A stretch of DNA of 64,000 nt from Cordilura impudica (lineage: Eukaryota > Arthropoda > Insecta > Diptera > Scathophagidae). Positions within the stretch are counted from its first letter, which is position 1; the number at the start of each line of letters is the position of its first letter. The DNA lies in contig OY821517.1 in assembly GCA_963682025.1 (NCBI GenBank), forward strand, positions 106,444,972-106,508,971. The letters run 5' to 3'. The translations under genes and the position numbers were made by a program. This document shows, in pieces, positions 12,901 to 24,700 of this stretch. Under the pieces are notes generated by a model. It made no database searches, was not told the DNA's origin, and saw nothing but the letters and a program-made list of their open reading frames with translations.

Positions 12901-12938
12901 ATTTTGCACTGCTAACTTTTTCTTTTTTCTAATTTTAG
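9909..12938. other. Region upstream of the first visible larp exon
   Basis: Probably 5' flank and/or upstream intron of larp. No upstream coding exon could be defined. The stretch at about 10140-10290 is less AT-rich than its surroundings and could be a promoter or untranslated exon, but I see no decisive signal. It also holds a mini-me-like fragment (11540-11765), a (TA)n run at 12180-12196 and (AAT)n at 12411-12431. A strong acceptor (CTAAC branch-like motif, pyrimidine run, TTTTAG) closes the region at 12938. Confidence 0.4.
11540..11765 (+). mobile_element. mini-me-like repeat fragment
   Basis: GACTCGATTCGATATAGC leads into GTCCGTCTGTCTGTC and TTGAAATCACGCTC, the core described for mini-me elements of flies. 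Related fragments sit at 51862-52100 and 61110-61330; all three share the downstream block AATT/ACCTCG...TATTATTTCGAGCAGG to varying degree. This family is distinct from the longer DINE-like repeat except for the (GTCY)n core. Confidence 0.6.
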
Positions 12939-13242
12939 ATATCAAAACAACAAGCGTCCAGTCCCAAAACAGGTTCGTCGCCATTAGATAAACGTGTTTT
13001 GCAACCAAAACAACCTAAACAACAACAACAGCAGCAACAACAAACAAAACCACAACAGCCTGCACTAACACCAACACAACAACAGAACCAATCAGAAAAT
13101 CAACCGGCTGTTGCAGGCACATCGACCACGACAACTACTATTAATACTGCTACTGCGACTACTACCAATAAATCCGCCATAAACGCACAGACTCAACCAT
13201 TAAAGACACAAAATCCTAAAAAAGTCGAATCAACAACCATTG
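12939..13242 (+). CDS. larp: larp exon A (internal exon, Q/T-rich)
   Basis: Acceptor TTTTAG at 12933-12938 and donor GTAAGT at 13243. It enters in phase 0 with [19 protein letters not shown] and then becomes low-complexity Q, P, T and A sequence. It ends one base into a Val codon, completed by exon B. Disordered N-terminal region of LARP1; composition is poorly conserved, so the exon is supported mainly by splice signals and frame. Confidence 0.85.
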
Positions 13243-16200
13243 GTAAGTTTCCTTACTAATATCGTATATATATTTTTTTTTGTAAGAACGTCAATTTAAA
13301 AGAATCCAAATTTTGGTTGTTTATGTTTTGTGTAGTTTGTAGAGTTTGTAGAGAGTGTATTACAAATCGTGGTGGATATTTAACGCGTACGATTTAACCA
13401 CTGTAACGTAATTGGAAAACGTGTTCCACAGAGAAAGGGTGGGGGGTTTTTTTTTTTATAACGCATTTGCTTTATATATATATATTTTTTTAAAATTTGT
13501 TCAACACATTTCAAACAATTATTTAATAATTTTGTTGTGGTCAATTGATATAAATTGCGTTACTTAACCAATTAGGACTGATGTACGACGACGAGTATAC
13601 TTATTTTCTTTATTACTTAATTTTATCTTAGTGATATAAAACATAATAACGAGGGCGGTTCCAGAACAACCCGACACGACAAAGAAAATAAATTTATAAA
13701 GTTAAATTAGTTTGTTTTCAAACTACTGCCGCCTTCTAACGCCAGGCCGGGTTATTCTGGGACCACCTTCGTACCACGTTTGTGCACTGATGTGGGTAAT
13801 AAAAAAAATTTTTTTTCTGCCTTTCTCTTCTCTGTCATTATAATTTGAATTGTTAAATTTTTATATATGATTACTAAAGACTGCAGTATAATATATTCTA
13901 TATTTATATTATATTATATTTATAGTCATGTATAACATGTTAATGATAATGTTTATATTTTGTTTTATTTCTATTTTTTTATTCAGAAATGGCATGATAT
14001 TTTTTGTGTATAATAGTATTTAGTCAACTTATAAATTAGTATACAGAATATAAAAAACACAAACTACTCAAACGTCGTCGTATAGCTGATAAGTTGAAGA
14101 TTATCATAATAATGTTATTGTTGCAATATGCCTAATTTGAAATATATAAAAACAAAACTTGTTAATAGAAAATGTCAATTTCTAGGGGAATGAGACCTTT
14201 CAATAATTTTTTAATTGAAATTCATATCAGAAAATTTTAAAGCCACAGAACAACAAAGCGCTGTCAGAGTACTGATATAAATTTATAAATTTCTTTAGTT
14301 TTTTTTTTTATCATTTCTTATATTTAAAACCCTCAACCAAGCGTTGCCGAACTATTCTACTTGTCCAAGCTTATAGCGACGTGTTCCTATATGAGAGCTT
14401 CCTATATAAGCACTTTATACTCAAAATTAGTTAGCTTTGTCAACAATAATACTACCTTTTGTAAAGCTTTACCAACTCTTTGCCAACCATATCTTTTTGA
14501 CTCGGGTGTTTGCAATATATTTTTGTTATTTTTTCAATTAACATATTCGATTTCTATGAAATACCAAGTTAAAATTTGGCCTTATCCCCATATATTTTAT
14601 AATAATACATAAACTTGTTAAACCTTTATGATAAATTTAAAATATTTTCTTCTTTATTTTAGTTGTATCCAAAAGTGAAGCTAATGCGGTTGTGGTAAAA
14701 GATAAAAAGAAAGTTTATCAAAAGGTAAGTTGTCATCAGACCAAACCAAACGAAGTCTTAAATTATTATTTTTCCTGTAACATTCTGTAATTCGCATATA
14801 TTTTACTTCCCATTGCAGGCTAGTGATTTTAGCAACGTTGGTGATTGGCCAATGTTAATAGGTGGCAAGACCACTGGTAATGAAACGAAACGTTTAACAA
14901 AAAAACAACGTTCGAACGCTCCAAAAGACGAGGCAACTAACGCAGTTGGCAATAAAACAGAAGTTCTATTAGAAAATTCAGTTGTTTCCAAAACAGTTAG
15001 TATAACTAACGAAAAAGGCGACGATAAACAATCAACAGCCACAGCAACAACAACAAAAACATTACCAACCGCTTCCACTTCGTCCACTGTCCCTGGCTCC
15101 TCTGTTACCGCATCAATCTCAACAAAAGAAAATAATGATCCCAAATCCAATAATGGTGAAACAGCTCAACAAACAGCCACGACAAGCAGCAACGGCCATG
15201 AAGCCTCTACTAGTAATGGGGGAAATTCTAACAACTCAAATTCCAATGGCATCAATAAGAAAATACCCAAGCACAAATGGCGACCTTTGCAAATCGATTT
15301 GGTTAAATCTAGTCGTCCCAAATCAATTGGCCGGCCCGGCGCCAGAAGAGGTGTCGCCACGCAACAACGCTATCCAGAACGTTTCAGTCGTGGCGAATAC
15401 AATGAAAGGCGTTCAAACACCGAAGCCGCCCACAATGGTGAAGCCCAACGGGGGGGAACCCACGAACGCCACTATGTCGGCAACAAAAAGCCTGGCGGCC
15501 CTAATGAGCGCTTTGATTCCTGGCGTAGCGGCAGCGGCCCCGAACGCTCAAGCGAACGCGACTATGAACGTCCAGCCCGTACGCAACGGCGCTTCCGGAC
15601 GTCCTACCGCGGCGGGCGGCAAGGTCGCGGTGGCGGATTCGCAAGACCGGGACCAGGTCGTACGTCAAATCGCATACCACGCCATCTGTTAGCCACAGGC
15701 GAATACGCAAATTACTTACCGGCGGATGCCGCTGGTACAGATCAATCATTTGTCCTTATGGGTACCCACTATTATGGGCCCATGCCTGCTGCATACATTG
15801 AAATGGATGCTCCAAACGTCAAAGAAGCCATTAAAAAACAAGTGTAAGTATTAGCGATAAAAAAAAGTGAGTCTAAATAAATAACTCATATAATCTGGTT
15901 CTGTTCTTTTTGTTATCGCCCCCTTTAGTGAATATTATTTTAGCGAAGATAATCTTACTGGCGATTTCTTTTTGCGCCGCAAAATGGACGACGAAGGCTG
16001 CATCCCAGTCACTTTGATCGCTTCGTTCCATCGGGTTCTGGCTCTAACCACAGAAGTGGCTTTAATCATTACAGCCATCAAAGAGTCCGATAAACTTGAA
16101 CTTCTCGAAGGCTATAAGGTACGCACAAAAACGAATCCGACCTCTTGGCCTATTAAAGATGTCATGGATACAGCTGGAACCCCCCACATTGCTAACGTTG

Positions 16201-19200
16201 AAAGCACCAACAAAGTCACAGTCGGCACCACCACACCTAAACCTACAGAAAGTGATGGGGTTTCGACTGCAAGCACTGCTACAACTTCAACTGCTATTGC
16301 TGCTGATCATCAGAAAGAGGATAAATCCTCCACCGCTTCAGCAGATAATTCAGACAATAAAGTTTGCACTACCCCTGAGAAAAGCGATGCTAAGACGTCG
16401 TCTACTAATTCTGCAAATACCTCGCCAATCATAACATATGTACCCGAAGTGCCTCTGCCACCGATATTGACCACGCCCATGGCCACAAAGCCACTGAGCT
16501 GTATACCACCACCTCCGGTGCCACGTAATTCGCAAAATCTTATACCAAAAATGTTAATGCAACAAGAGAGACAAACACCTGTGCCTGCCTTGAATGCCAT
16601 TAGTGCTCTCACAAAGAAGGTCGAAGCGGCAGCAGCAGCAGCAGCAGTGGTGGCGGCCTCAGAACAGCCATCATCAGGTGGAGCGGTGGCACAATTGGCT
16701 GATCATTTAAGTGGACTGGCGGGAAGTGTTGAATCACAAATAAAGCCGCCACAATCAACATCGACACCGGAAAAGAAGCGAGTCATCAATAGCCAAACAA
16801 AATCCGACGAGAAGTCAAATGCTGCTGCTGGTGATAATGAAACAACAGCTGCTGAACCTGCCGAGGGCACGTGGAAAGAGGTAAAGAGACGCTCAAAATC
16901 AAATGCTTATAAAGATACTAAATCTGCCACCAACTCAACACAATCGTTATCATCACAATTGCCACTCGCTTCCTCTGCCACCACCTCCTCCTCTGTCACG
17001 AATACCATATCCCCAACCAATACTACCACGCCCACCAAAAAATCAATCACATCTTCTGCAACCACCACAAACAAATTATCACAAACCACTGCCATAAATG
17101 CCACCTCATCAATTGTAACCTCAAATGCCAACAAAAACAACACAACCAACACCACCACTACCAAAACAATCATCAATTCCTCCTCTGCCTCCTCCAAAAC
17201 AGCTGCTTTCTCGGCAAACGCTGGCGCCGGCGGCCAACAGCAACACGGCGAGAAGGAAGAACTAGATTTTCAATTTGATGAGGAACTTATGGATCCTATA
17301 CCTGCCACTGGACGCGTTAACAACTTCACCGAACACTATTCCGACGATGATGAATCCGATTATGAGTTTGCCGATCGTGATATTAACAAACTATTAATTG
17401 TTTCTCAAGTACAAAGAGCTCCCAAACATGAGGGCTACGATCGTACGGCCGATTATACCTCACGTACAAAAATAACACAGGACCTGGAAAATGTCATCAA
17501 CGATGGCCTGGCCAACTATGAAGAAGATCTCTGGGTTACTGGCAACAACTATCGCTCAGTTAATGTTATATCACAAGAAGATTTTGAAAAAATTGCTGTT
17601 ACCCAAAGACCACAAAGACAACCACAACCGCCTCCACCACCTCCACCCGCCTACGATGATGAAGATTTAAATAATACCATGAACTCAACTCTCAATTCCA
17701 CTATCAAATCACGTAGAGCCCGTTTCTATGCTGCTCCCAATTCACATTCAATCGATTTACGTACGCCACGCAAACGCAAGACCCGCCATTCATCTAATCC
17801 ACCAGTCGAAGCTCACGTCGGTTGGTTGCTCGACACAGTCGAACACAGACCACGGACCACTTCTATGGGTTCCTCGGCGGGTACCTCACCAACAACGTCA
17901 TCATATGGTTCCTCGGTACCGCAGTCGTTGCCCGTCTTTCAACATCCCTCGCATTCATTGTTGAAGGAGAACAATTTCACTCAGCAAGCATATCACAAGT
18001 ATCATTCACGCTGCTTGAAAGAGCGTCGTCGTTTGGGCTTCGGACAGTCGCAGGAAATGAACACTTTGTATCGTTTCTGGTCATTCTTCTTGCGAGAGAA
18101 TTTCAATAAAACAATGTACAACGAATTCCGTACATTGGCCTTAGAAGATGCTGGCACTGGGTTCCGTTACGGTCTGGAATGTTTATTCCGTTTCTTTTCG
18201 TATGGTTTGGAAAAGAAATTCCGTCCTCATATCTACGAGGATTTCCAAGAGGAAACAATAGCTGACTATGAAACAGGTAAGCTCGGAGTTTTTCTTTTTA
18301 AAATTTGTAAGAAAAAAAAAAAAAAAAATCAAAAATTTGGTAAATTATCAAAATATAAAAATACCTGACATCACGTAGGACATGTCATGCATGGTTTTGG
18401 TGGGAACTTAAAAAAGAAGAAACAATTTGTTTTAAATTAAATATTGGTTAGGTACACTACCAGAAGGTATGTCATGCATGCGTGATTTCGGCAGGGACAT
18501 AAATAATTTTTTTTATATATATAATTCCACAAAGTTTTGATAATTTTATAAAGCGTTTTGTTAGTTACATTAACACATGACATGTCAGGCCTGATTTCGC
18601 TAGAGACATGAATGAAATTTAAATTTCATAATTTTTTTTCTGTTGCAGGTCAACTTTACGGTCTTGAAAAATTCTGGGCTTTCCTCAAATACTTTAAAAA
18701 CGCCGATAAACTAGATGTTCAGCCAAAATTGGCTGATTATTTGAAAAAATTCAAAACAATTGAAGATTTCCGTGTTGTTGAACCCGAAATCAATGAAATG
18801 CTACAAGGTGTCGGTAGTTTAAGTCGTGGACGCAATTTCCAACGTCATCGCAGTGTATCCGAAAGTGATGGCAATAAGGTGATCGTAGCTGGTGCGGGTC
18901 GTAGACCAAATACTACAATAACCAATCGCAGTGATTATGTGGGCAATAGACCACAGCAACAACAGCAGCAACACCATCAGCAACAGTCACATCATTATCA
19001 ACAGCAACAACAGCACTATAATCAAGGAAATAATAATAGAAGACGCACAGGGTCTTTCGGCAGTGGCACTGTTCGAGTGCGAAGCGGTTCATTGGGTAAT
19101 AAACCTCAAATTGCTAATCGTAATTATCATTATGGTTCACCCAATGAATTGAGGCGTAGTGGTGCTGGTGGGAATGGCAGTAACACGGGTTTAAATAGAA

Positions 19201-19403
19201 ACTATAATAGACAAAATCAATATCAACAGCAACAACATCAACATCAGAAAGCAAAGTCAGCAACTGGTCAACAGCAACAGCAGCAACAACAGCAAAAAGA
19301 TTTAACAACTATCAAACAACAGCAAACACCATCATCGTCATCATCTGAACAGCAACAGCAAATAAAAAAATCAACGACAGCGTCTTTAGCGGCGGAAAAA
19401 TAA
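12939..19403 (+). CDS. larp: La-related protein 1 (five coding exons, 5' end outside identified exons)
   Basis: Spliced gene, joined from 12939-13242, 14663-14724, 14819-15843, 15929-18276 and 18649-19403: 4494 nt, i.e. 1497 residues plus stop, with the frame kept across every GT-AG junction. LARP1 is a cytoplasmic RNA-binding protein that binds poly(A)/PABP and, through its C-terminal DM15 region, the cap of 5'TOP mRNAs downstream of TOR. In Drosophila larp is needed for male and female fertility. Seen here (residues counted from the first visible codon): [11 protein letters not shown] (123-133), an RG-rich stretch (about 295-405), the La motif with [18 protein letters not shown] (464-545), [13 protein letters not shown] (about 775), the acidic [18 protein letters not shown] block (about 945), [13 protein letters not shown] (about 1075), DM15 repeats (about 1145-1290), and a Q/H-rich tail. 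The LARP1-type La motif, not La-RRM, identifies the subfamily. No start codon occurs in frame in the first visible exon, so at least one upstream exon is missing. Confidence 0.95.
13243..14662 (+). other. larp: larp intron (1420 nt)
   Basis: GTAAGT to TTTTAG. AT-rich; the only structured segment I see is the inverted-repeat unit at 13648-13772. Confidence 0.85.
13648..13772. repeat. Intronic hairpin / small MITE-like unit
   Basis: The arm AACGAGGGCGGTTCCAGAAC-AACCCGAC pairs with the reverse complement of GCCGGGTTATTCTGGGACC-ACCTTCG 70 bp downstream (about 26 positions, roughly four mismatches). The arms are strikingly GC-rich compared with the surrounding intron. It could be a short foldback element or an RNA hairpin; no target duplication is clear. 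Confidence 0.55.
14663..14724 (+). CDS. larp: larp exon B (62-nt micro-exon)
   Basis: Short exon between TTTTAG (14657-14662) and GTAAGT (14725). It encodes [21 protein letters not shown], a lysine-rich link that restores phase 0 for exon C. Its 62-nt length means skipping would shift the frame. Confidence 0.85.
14819..15843 (+). CDS. larp: larp exon C (RG-rich region and start of La motif)
   Basis: Acceptor CATTGCAG, donor GTAAGT at 15844. It starts [13 protein letters not shown], conserved in fly Larp. It then has a disordered Ser/Thr/Asn stretch, a basic Arg/Gly-rich segment with [12 protein letters not shown] (about 15605-15640), and the conserved pre-La block [13 protein letters not shown]...AAYIEMDAP before the La motif. 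The donor cuts the motif inside a Val codon (GT|T). The 15400-15700 part is clearly GC-richer than the surrounding exon. Confidence 0.95.
15929..18276 (+). CDS. larp: larp exon D (La motif to DM15)
   Basis: Opened by an 85-nt intron (15844-15928). It carries the rest of the La motif ([16 protein letters not shown] ... [17 protein letters not shown] ... [12 protein letters not shown]), a long disordered linker with a poly-Ala run from a GCA/GCG array (about 16628-16660), the conserved [12 protein letters not shown], a Ser/Thr/Asn-rich spacer, then the conserved LARP1 C-terminal half: [72 protein letters not shown] and DM15 repeats A and B ([57 protein letters not shown]). It ends GAAACAG|GTAAGC, one base into a Gly codon. 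Confidence 0.95.
18277..18648 (+). other. larp: larp last intron with degenerate repeats
   Basis: 372-nt intron, GTAAGC to TTGCAG. It holds three degenerate copies of a CATGTCATGCATG...GATTTCG...GGGACAT-type word at about 18381, 18469 and 18581. Two of them contain TGCATG, the binding word of Rbfox-family splicing factors. If the intron were retained, translation would stop at TGA 18366-18368. Confidence 0.7.
18649..19403 (+). CDS. larp: larp last coding exon (DM15 repeat C and Q-rich tail)
   Basis: Acceptor TGTTGCAG. It begins [20 protein letters not shown], completing the third DM15 repeat, then [16 protein letters not shown], which is conserved in LARP1. The remaining ~190 residues are a fly-type low-complexity tail rich in Gln, His, Asn and Ser encoded by CAA/CAG arrays (about 18950-19020 and 19220-19360). 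Stop TAA at 19401-19403. The tail is a plausible site of length polymorphism. Confidence 0.93.
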
Positions 19404-19720
19404 AATTCATTTCTTCGTCTGCTTTTTTTAAATTTTTTTAAAAATAATTATTTAATGCTTTATTTTTTCTATAGAAATAAAATTAAGTGCTATTTTCTAT
19501 GATTAGTTTATATGCTAAAATATGCTCTATTTTAATTATTTTCTCTTTTTTTTAATATTATTTCTCTATATTTTGGGTATTTTCAATTCTATAACAAAAA
19601 CTCCTAAAAAATTAAATAAAAAAAAAACTAAAATTTTTTTATGAAATAGTGAGGTTATTTCATTTAAATTTTTTCTTGGCAGAGTAGTTAAAAAAAAAAA
19701 AAATAAAACTGAAAGCGAAA
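19404..19720 (+). promoter_or_regulatory. larp: larp 3' UTR with candidate poly(A) signals
   Basis: Directly after the larp stop. AATAAA hexamers occur at 19476-19481 and 19615-19620, with more in the following A/T-rich sequence. The true cleavage site cannot be chosen from sequence alone. Confidence 0.6.
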
Positions 19721-22700
19721 TTTTAACGAAACGAAAAATATATAATTTTTTTTTTCGTTAAAAAATAAAAAAACAATCTGTAATTTATTATTGATGTTAT
19801 TTTCAGTTCATATTAATAGCCAAATTTGAAAATGCTCAAAATATTGTTGTTTTTCTTTATATTATTAAATTTTTTTATTGAAATTTTTTTTTGATTCTAT
19901 TAAATATATTTGAAAACCTTAAAAAAACTTGAAAAAATTAAAAAAAAAAAAAAAATTAAAAAACTTACAATTATATTTGCTAAAAGTGACTTTATTATTT
20001 AAATTGTATAAATCTTTAAATATTTATGATAATAAAAAACCCAGGGACCGAAAAAAAGAAAAGAAGAAAATAATTATTGTTTCTCTCAGTATTTGTTTGG
20101 TTTTTTTTTTGTTGATCGACAGCCAACAGATTCTAATTCTAATTCAAATTGATAAATCTTAAAAGCAAGTGATATCTTGTTATTTACATAAATATACTTT
20201 CCCGCCTGTTTAGCCAATATCAAGATAAATTCCTCTACAAAGTTATTGCGAAGCAGTAGTATGACAATTCAAAGCGATAAAGTAAAATTGTTAAAAATAT
20301 AATTTCGTATACAGTGAAAATATACTTAGTCGCATAAAAAGGTGTTTGAAATCGAAAATATTGTTATAAGTTCTATTAATTTAAATACAATATCTACACA
20401 CAGGATGGAAAAAACGAAGCTGTCTTTAATCTTTATTTTTATTACATTTACTAATATTGAAAAAAAAAATAAATACCTTAGAAAATTAACAAATATATAT
20501 AAAGTCAGCTCACTGTAGTCTCTAAAATTGTTTAGTTTTTCCTTTTCCTAAAATGTCCACATTCAATATTTGATCGATAACTATAACTATATAAAATTAT
20601 AAATTTTAAGAAACTTTTCAGTATTTTCTATAACTAAAAAGTTTTTTTTTTTTTCAATCATAGAAACAAATTATATAACTTGTTTTCCACAAGATTTTTA
20701 TAATTTATATATATATATTGGAATTTTTATATGTCAAAGGTTTGATTTATTAAAATAAAATAAATTTAATATGTAATTTTCTTAAGTAATTCATTTTGCA
20801 AATTTATAGTATTTTTCTAAATGGTTTAAATTTATATATATATATATATATATATAGATATACATATATACTGAGCAGAGGGGCGCCAAATTGTTTATCA
20901 TTATTCATTAATAAAATATATCAAATTATTAACAATTTTCAATTGTCGAAAATTCGAATAAGAAAGTCTAGAAATTTCAATTATTGAAAATAAGAATATT
21001 GAAACCCTATTTAAATTCCCATTATCGAAAATTTAATTATTAATATTTTTAATCGAAATTTCATTTTCGAAAATTCGTATATGGAAATTCAAAATTTATA
21101 AAAATTTCTAATTATCGAAAATTCGATTAATAATTTTTCTTTGGCAAATTTCCATTATCGAAAATTCGAATATTAAAAATCTATTGAAATTTCCTTTATT
21201 AAAAATTAAAAATCTGTAGATATATATTAAAACATAAATTTCTTAAATAATATTTACAAATTTAAATATGAATATTAAGAATTTTCGTAATTTGTAATAT
21301 TTATAATATATTAATATAATATAACATACAATTTGAAAATCAAAAATTTGATAATTCGAATATTGCGAAAGTTTTCGAAATTTATTGAATATTTAAAAGT
21401 TGAAACTCAATAGTAATAAAATTTTGGACTTTGATATACATGTTTATTAAATAAATTTTCGTATTAGAATTTTATAAATCATTTGCTTAAAATATTGAAA
21501 AATTCCAAATTATTAATTAAATTAAAATTTTTTTTAAGGATCTTTCCGAAATTTTAAATATTTCAATATTTGCATATTACTTCTTCGGTTCACAATAAAT
21601 GGAAAGCACTAAACAAAACTTTTTTATAGTCGACTTTCCCGATCCCTGGTACTATATATTTATGATTTCAAACTCGCCCTTATTTTTGTTGGCTGTTAAT
21701 TTTAGATGGTTTCTTCTTTTTATTGTCGTGTGTTAATTTTGATTATTTTTTAATTATAACATTTTTCCTATTATTTTTATATTATTTTAATTCAAAGAAT
21801 TTTTTTTATTTAAATATAATTTTTTCATATTATAATCATAGCAATAACATGTTATTAATAATGATAATGAAATATTTATACATACATACATACATATATA
21901 TTTATATATTAGAAAAAAGCAAATCCTAGAGGATATAACAAATACAATATAAAAACAGAAATTATTGCAAGCATATTAACGTTACGAAATAAAACAAAAT
22001 CAAATATAAAAAATAACTACATTAAATATAAATATATATAAAATTAAATTAAAAAAAAAAAAAAAAATACAATGAATTATTGAAATATTTGTGCTGCCCC
22101 AGTGCCAAGCTTGATAGAATTTTTTCTTTTATTTTTTTTCTTTTCCTAACGAAACTATAAAGTATGCAAGAATGTAAAGAAGTTTTCTTTTCTAAAATGA
22201 AATTTTTTTTGTAAATATATTAATTTTTTAATTTTAGTAACAATAAAAAAAATAAAAAAAATATTGATTAACTTTAAATTTTGAATTTTTGTTATTAATG
22301 TGTTAAGTCGTCTTTACTTTAAACTAAAAACTATAAAAAATAATAATAAAAAAAAAAATTAAATATCGGAATTTTGTCAATTCCGATGTAAAAACCTAAA
22401 ACAAAACCAAAACAAAAATTTTTTTCAATATAGTGCTGCAGAGAATGAAATAACAACGAGGGTTTATATTCAATAACATTAAAACGCGATTGTTGTGGAG
22501 AGCAAAAACATTCTATTCACTGACTACACCATGCGACAGTATTGTTTTATATTAAACAAGACGATATACACATGCGTTCTCAGTTTTTTTCTGATCTTAT
22601 ACTCATTTTTCTCCCAAATCTGGCAAGATGCAAAAAGGAAAGTAATTTAAGTTATTTGTTTTAGAAAATTCATGTTTTTTTTCTGAAAATATGATCTCAA

Positions 22701-23040
22701 TTTAATTTTTTAATTTCTTTTTGCTGCATGAATTGTTCCTTTCTGCTTTCAATTATAGGAAAAATAAAATATTTTTTCATTGTCTAAAACTGATCTGAAA
22801 TTTATTTGAAGTTCACAAAAATATGAAAGCATTTACATTTCAATGTATTTTTTTTTAACTTTTCGTCCCGATATATTTAAATAAAAATAATTTTCATTTT
22901 CAGAGACCGTCCGCTTTAATTTGATTGACGTATGGATGAAAATATTTAAATTGTTTTTTATAAATTTTAATATTCCTAAAATTTTAAAGTCCTTTAAAAA
23001 CGATAAAAGATCAAAAGTTGGAAAACTGAGTCCACAGTTT
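19721..23040. other. Long AT-rich intergenic stretch
   Basis: I see no gene. It contains homopolymer A/T runs, a (TA)n run at 20834-20856 and the degenerate ATTATCGAAAATTCGA array listed separately. The frames at 19929-20162 and 21723-21929 are Lys- or Phe/Tyr-rich products of base composition. Confidence 0.5.
20935..21390. repeat. Degenerate ATTATCGAAAATTCGAATA array
   Basis: Variants of the near-palindromic word ATTATCGAAAATTCGAATA recur irregularly (about 20945, 21024, 21066, 21112, 21156, 21350) between A/T-rich spacers. It looks like an eroded minisatellite. I know of no function. Confidence 0.5.
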
Positions 23041-23150
23041 TTCTATATATGATCTCTATTTTCACGCATATCTGATCGTGTTTGATCAAGTCTATCAAGT
23101 ACTGTCCAATATTTTTCTAACCTTGATTGCTTTATCGCGTAACAAATTTT

Positions 23151-23502
23151 TGATGTGTAAACATTTATACGCTCGGGGGAGTGGTAAAAATCTATTTCAC
23201 CATACAATCACAAAAACAGTAATACAGATCCGGTGTTAGTTAAGAGTGTATTGGTTCAATAAAATTATTGCAGCTAATTCAACAACCCTCAAGAATAACA
23301 GTATTACAAATATAACAATATCGAAGTATAACAACTAATCCAACAACCAAAAAGTATACCACAATCACTAATATAACAATATAGAAGTATAACAGCTTAT
23401 TAAACTAGGCTAAATGCATAACAACTCCAAATTGAAAATAATATGCTTATGAAGTACTTCCAACTTAAAAAAAATTTTTAACTACTAGATGTTTACACAT
23501 CT
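23151..23502. mobile_element. MITE-like element with GATGTGTAAACAT ends, copy 1
   Basis: Starts GATGTGTAAACATTTATACGC and ends TAGATGTTTACACATC, i.e. inverted ends of about 16 bp. Inside, CAGCTAATTCAACAACCCT is shared with the second copy at 25826-26187, which lies in opposite orientation. Non-coding; superfamily not assigned. Confidence 0.6.
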
Positions 23503-24700
23503 CCCCTGTGATTGGAATTGAAGTATGTGGTAAAGTACACATAAGTTTTCAACATTAATTTTTTTTGAGAAAAATATATTGGAAGTTCTAAGGATATGAA
23601 AGAATAAAATCTCCAAGGGCCTTACTTACAATTTTTCGTCCTGATAAATTGAAACAAAAAATTGTTTTCATATCTAGAGATTGTTCTCTTATATTTGATA
23701 TCCATAATCTGATGGGTAGAAATATTTAAATAAATTTTTAGAAAATTTTATATCCGTAAAACTTTGATCTCTACTTTCAAGTGTATATGGTCCTTTTGTA
23801 GTCTAAGAAAAAATTGTGAATTGTCGCACGGTGTTATCAAAAATTTACTCAATCTTAAAAAATGTCATATAGGTCGTATTTTGGTACACCACATAATTTT
23901 TATCGCTGAATATTTTGGGCTATTTTATATATGGGAAAGTCAAAGATTCGTCGATTTGTGCAATAATTTCATCAATTTTCCCCAATAAGGTGAAAAAATG
24001 CACACAAATTAACGAAAACGCTCCCTGGCGGCTGTTGAAAATAAAAGGAAATGTGAAAAAAGAAATTTTCCGACCCAAAAAACCCCCGGTATACACATTT
24101 TCAATAATTTTTTACATTTGAATGAGTATTATGGAAAATATCATGAAAATATCTTCATTAAAATTTTGGTAGGCTCGAAAATGATTTTAGAAGTATGGTT
24201 CCTTCGGCAAATATACTTGCTATGACCCATAGTTCCAGAATCGCGATGAACCCAGAGTGAGCATTCTGGTTCCTATATCTACTAGACATTTTATAATAGC
24301 GTTCTTAATAGCTATAGGGAATTCTTCTTCTTCAAATACTTTTACCCTTTCAGACCTAGCTGCATTGATTGTGATATCTGGTTTAGGTGCTTAAAATATA
24401 AATAAATAGGTAATTTTTTTCTTTTTTTTTTACCGGTATTCAGTGATCGTGGGTTCTCTTGCGTGCTCTTTACAGAAAAGAGAATTAAAAACAAAAAGGT
24501 AGACGTTGCTAAAAAGAATTTGTATATTGATGGTTTAACAATGACAACAATCGTTTTACTACTCATGTCTGAAAGGGATATGCAAATAATGTATAACTCC
24601 AGATAGCTCTGTTCGTCTAACACAGATGTTTTCCATTAAAGCAATTAAAAGTTAATTGCTTAGTATTGAATTTATTGTCCTCAGCTCTTCAAATAAAAAC
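23503..24700. other. Stretch between two MITE copies, no gene recognised
   Basis: Contains a fragment at about 24165-24265 (GAAAATGATTTTAGAAGTATGG onward) related to the palindromic repeat at 46141-46386. The 23630-23790 segment is a diverged duplicate of 22860-22990 (both contain TTTTCGTCC...GATA and an AATATTTAAAT block). Confidence 0.45.

Noticed and set aside
14803..17197. Several antisense frames opposite larp exons C and D
   Set aside because: Shadows of the codon-biased low-complexity sense strand; they lack splice or promoter support.
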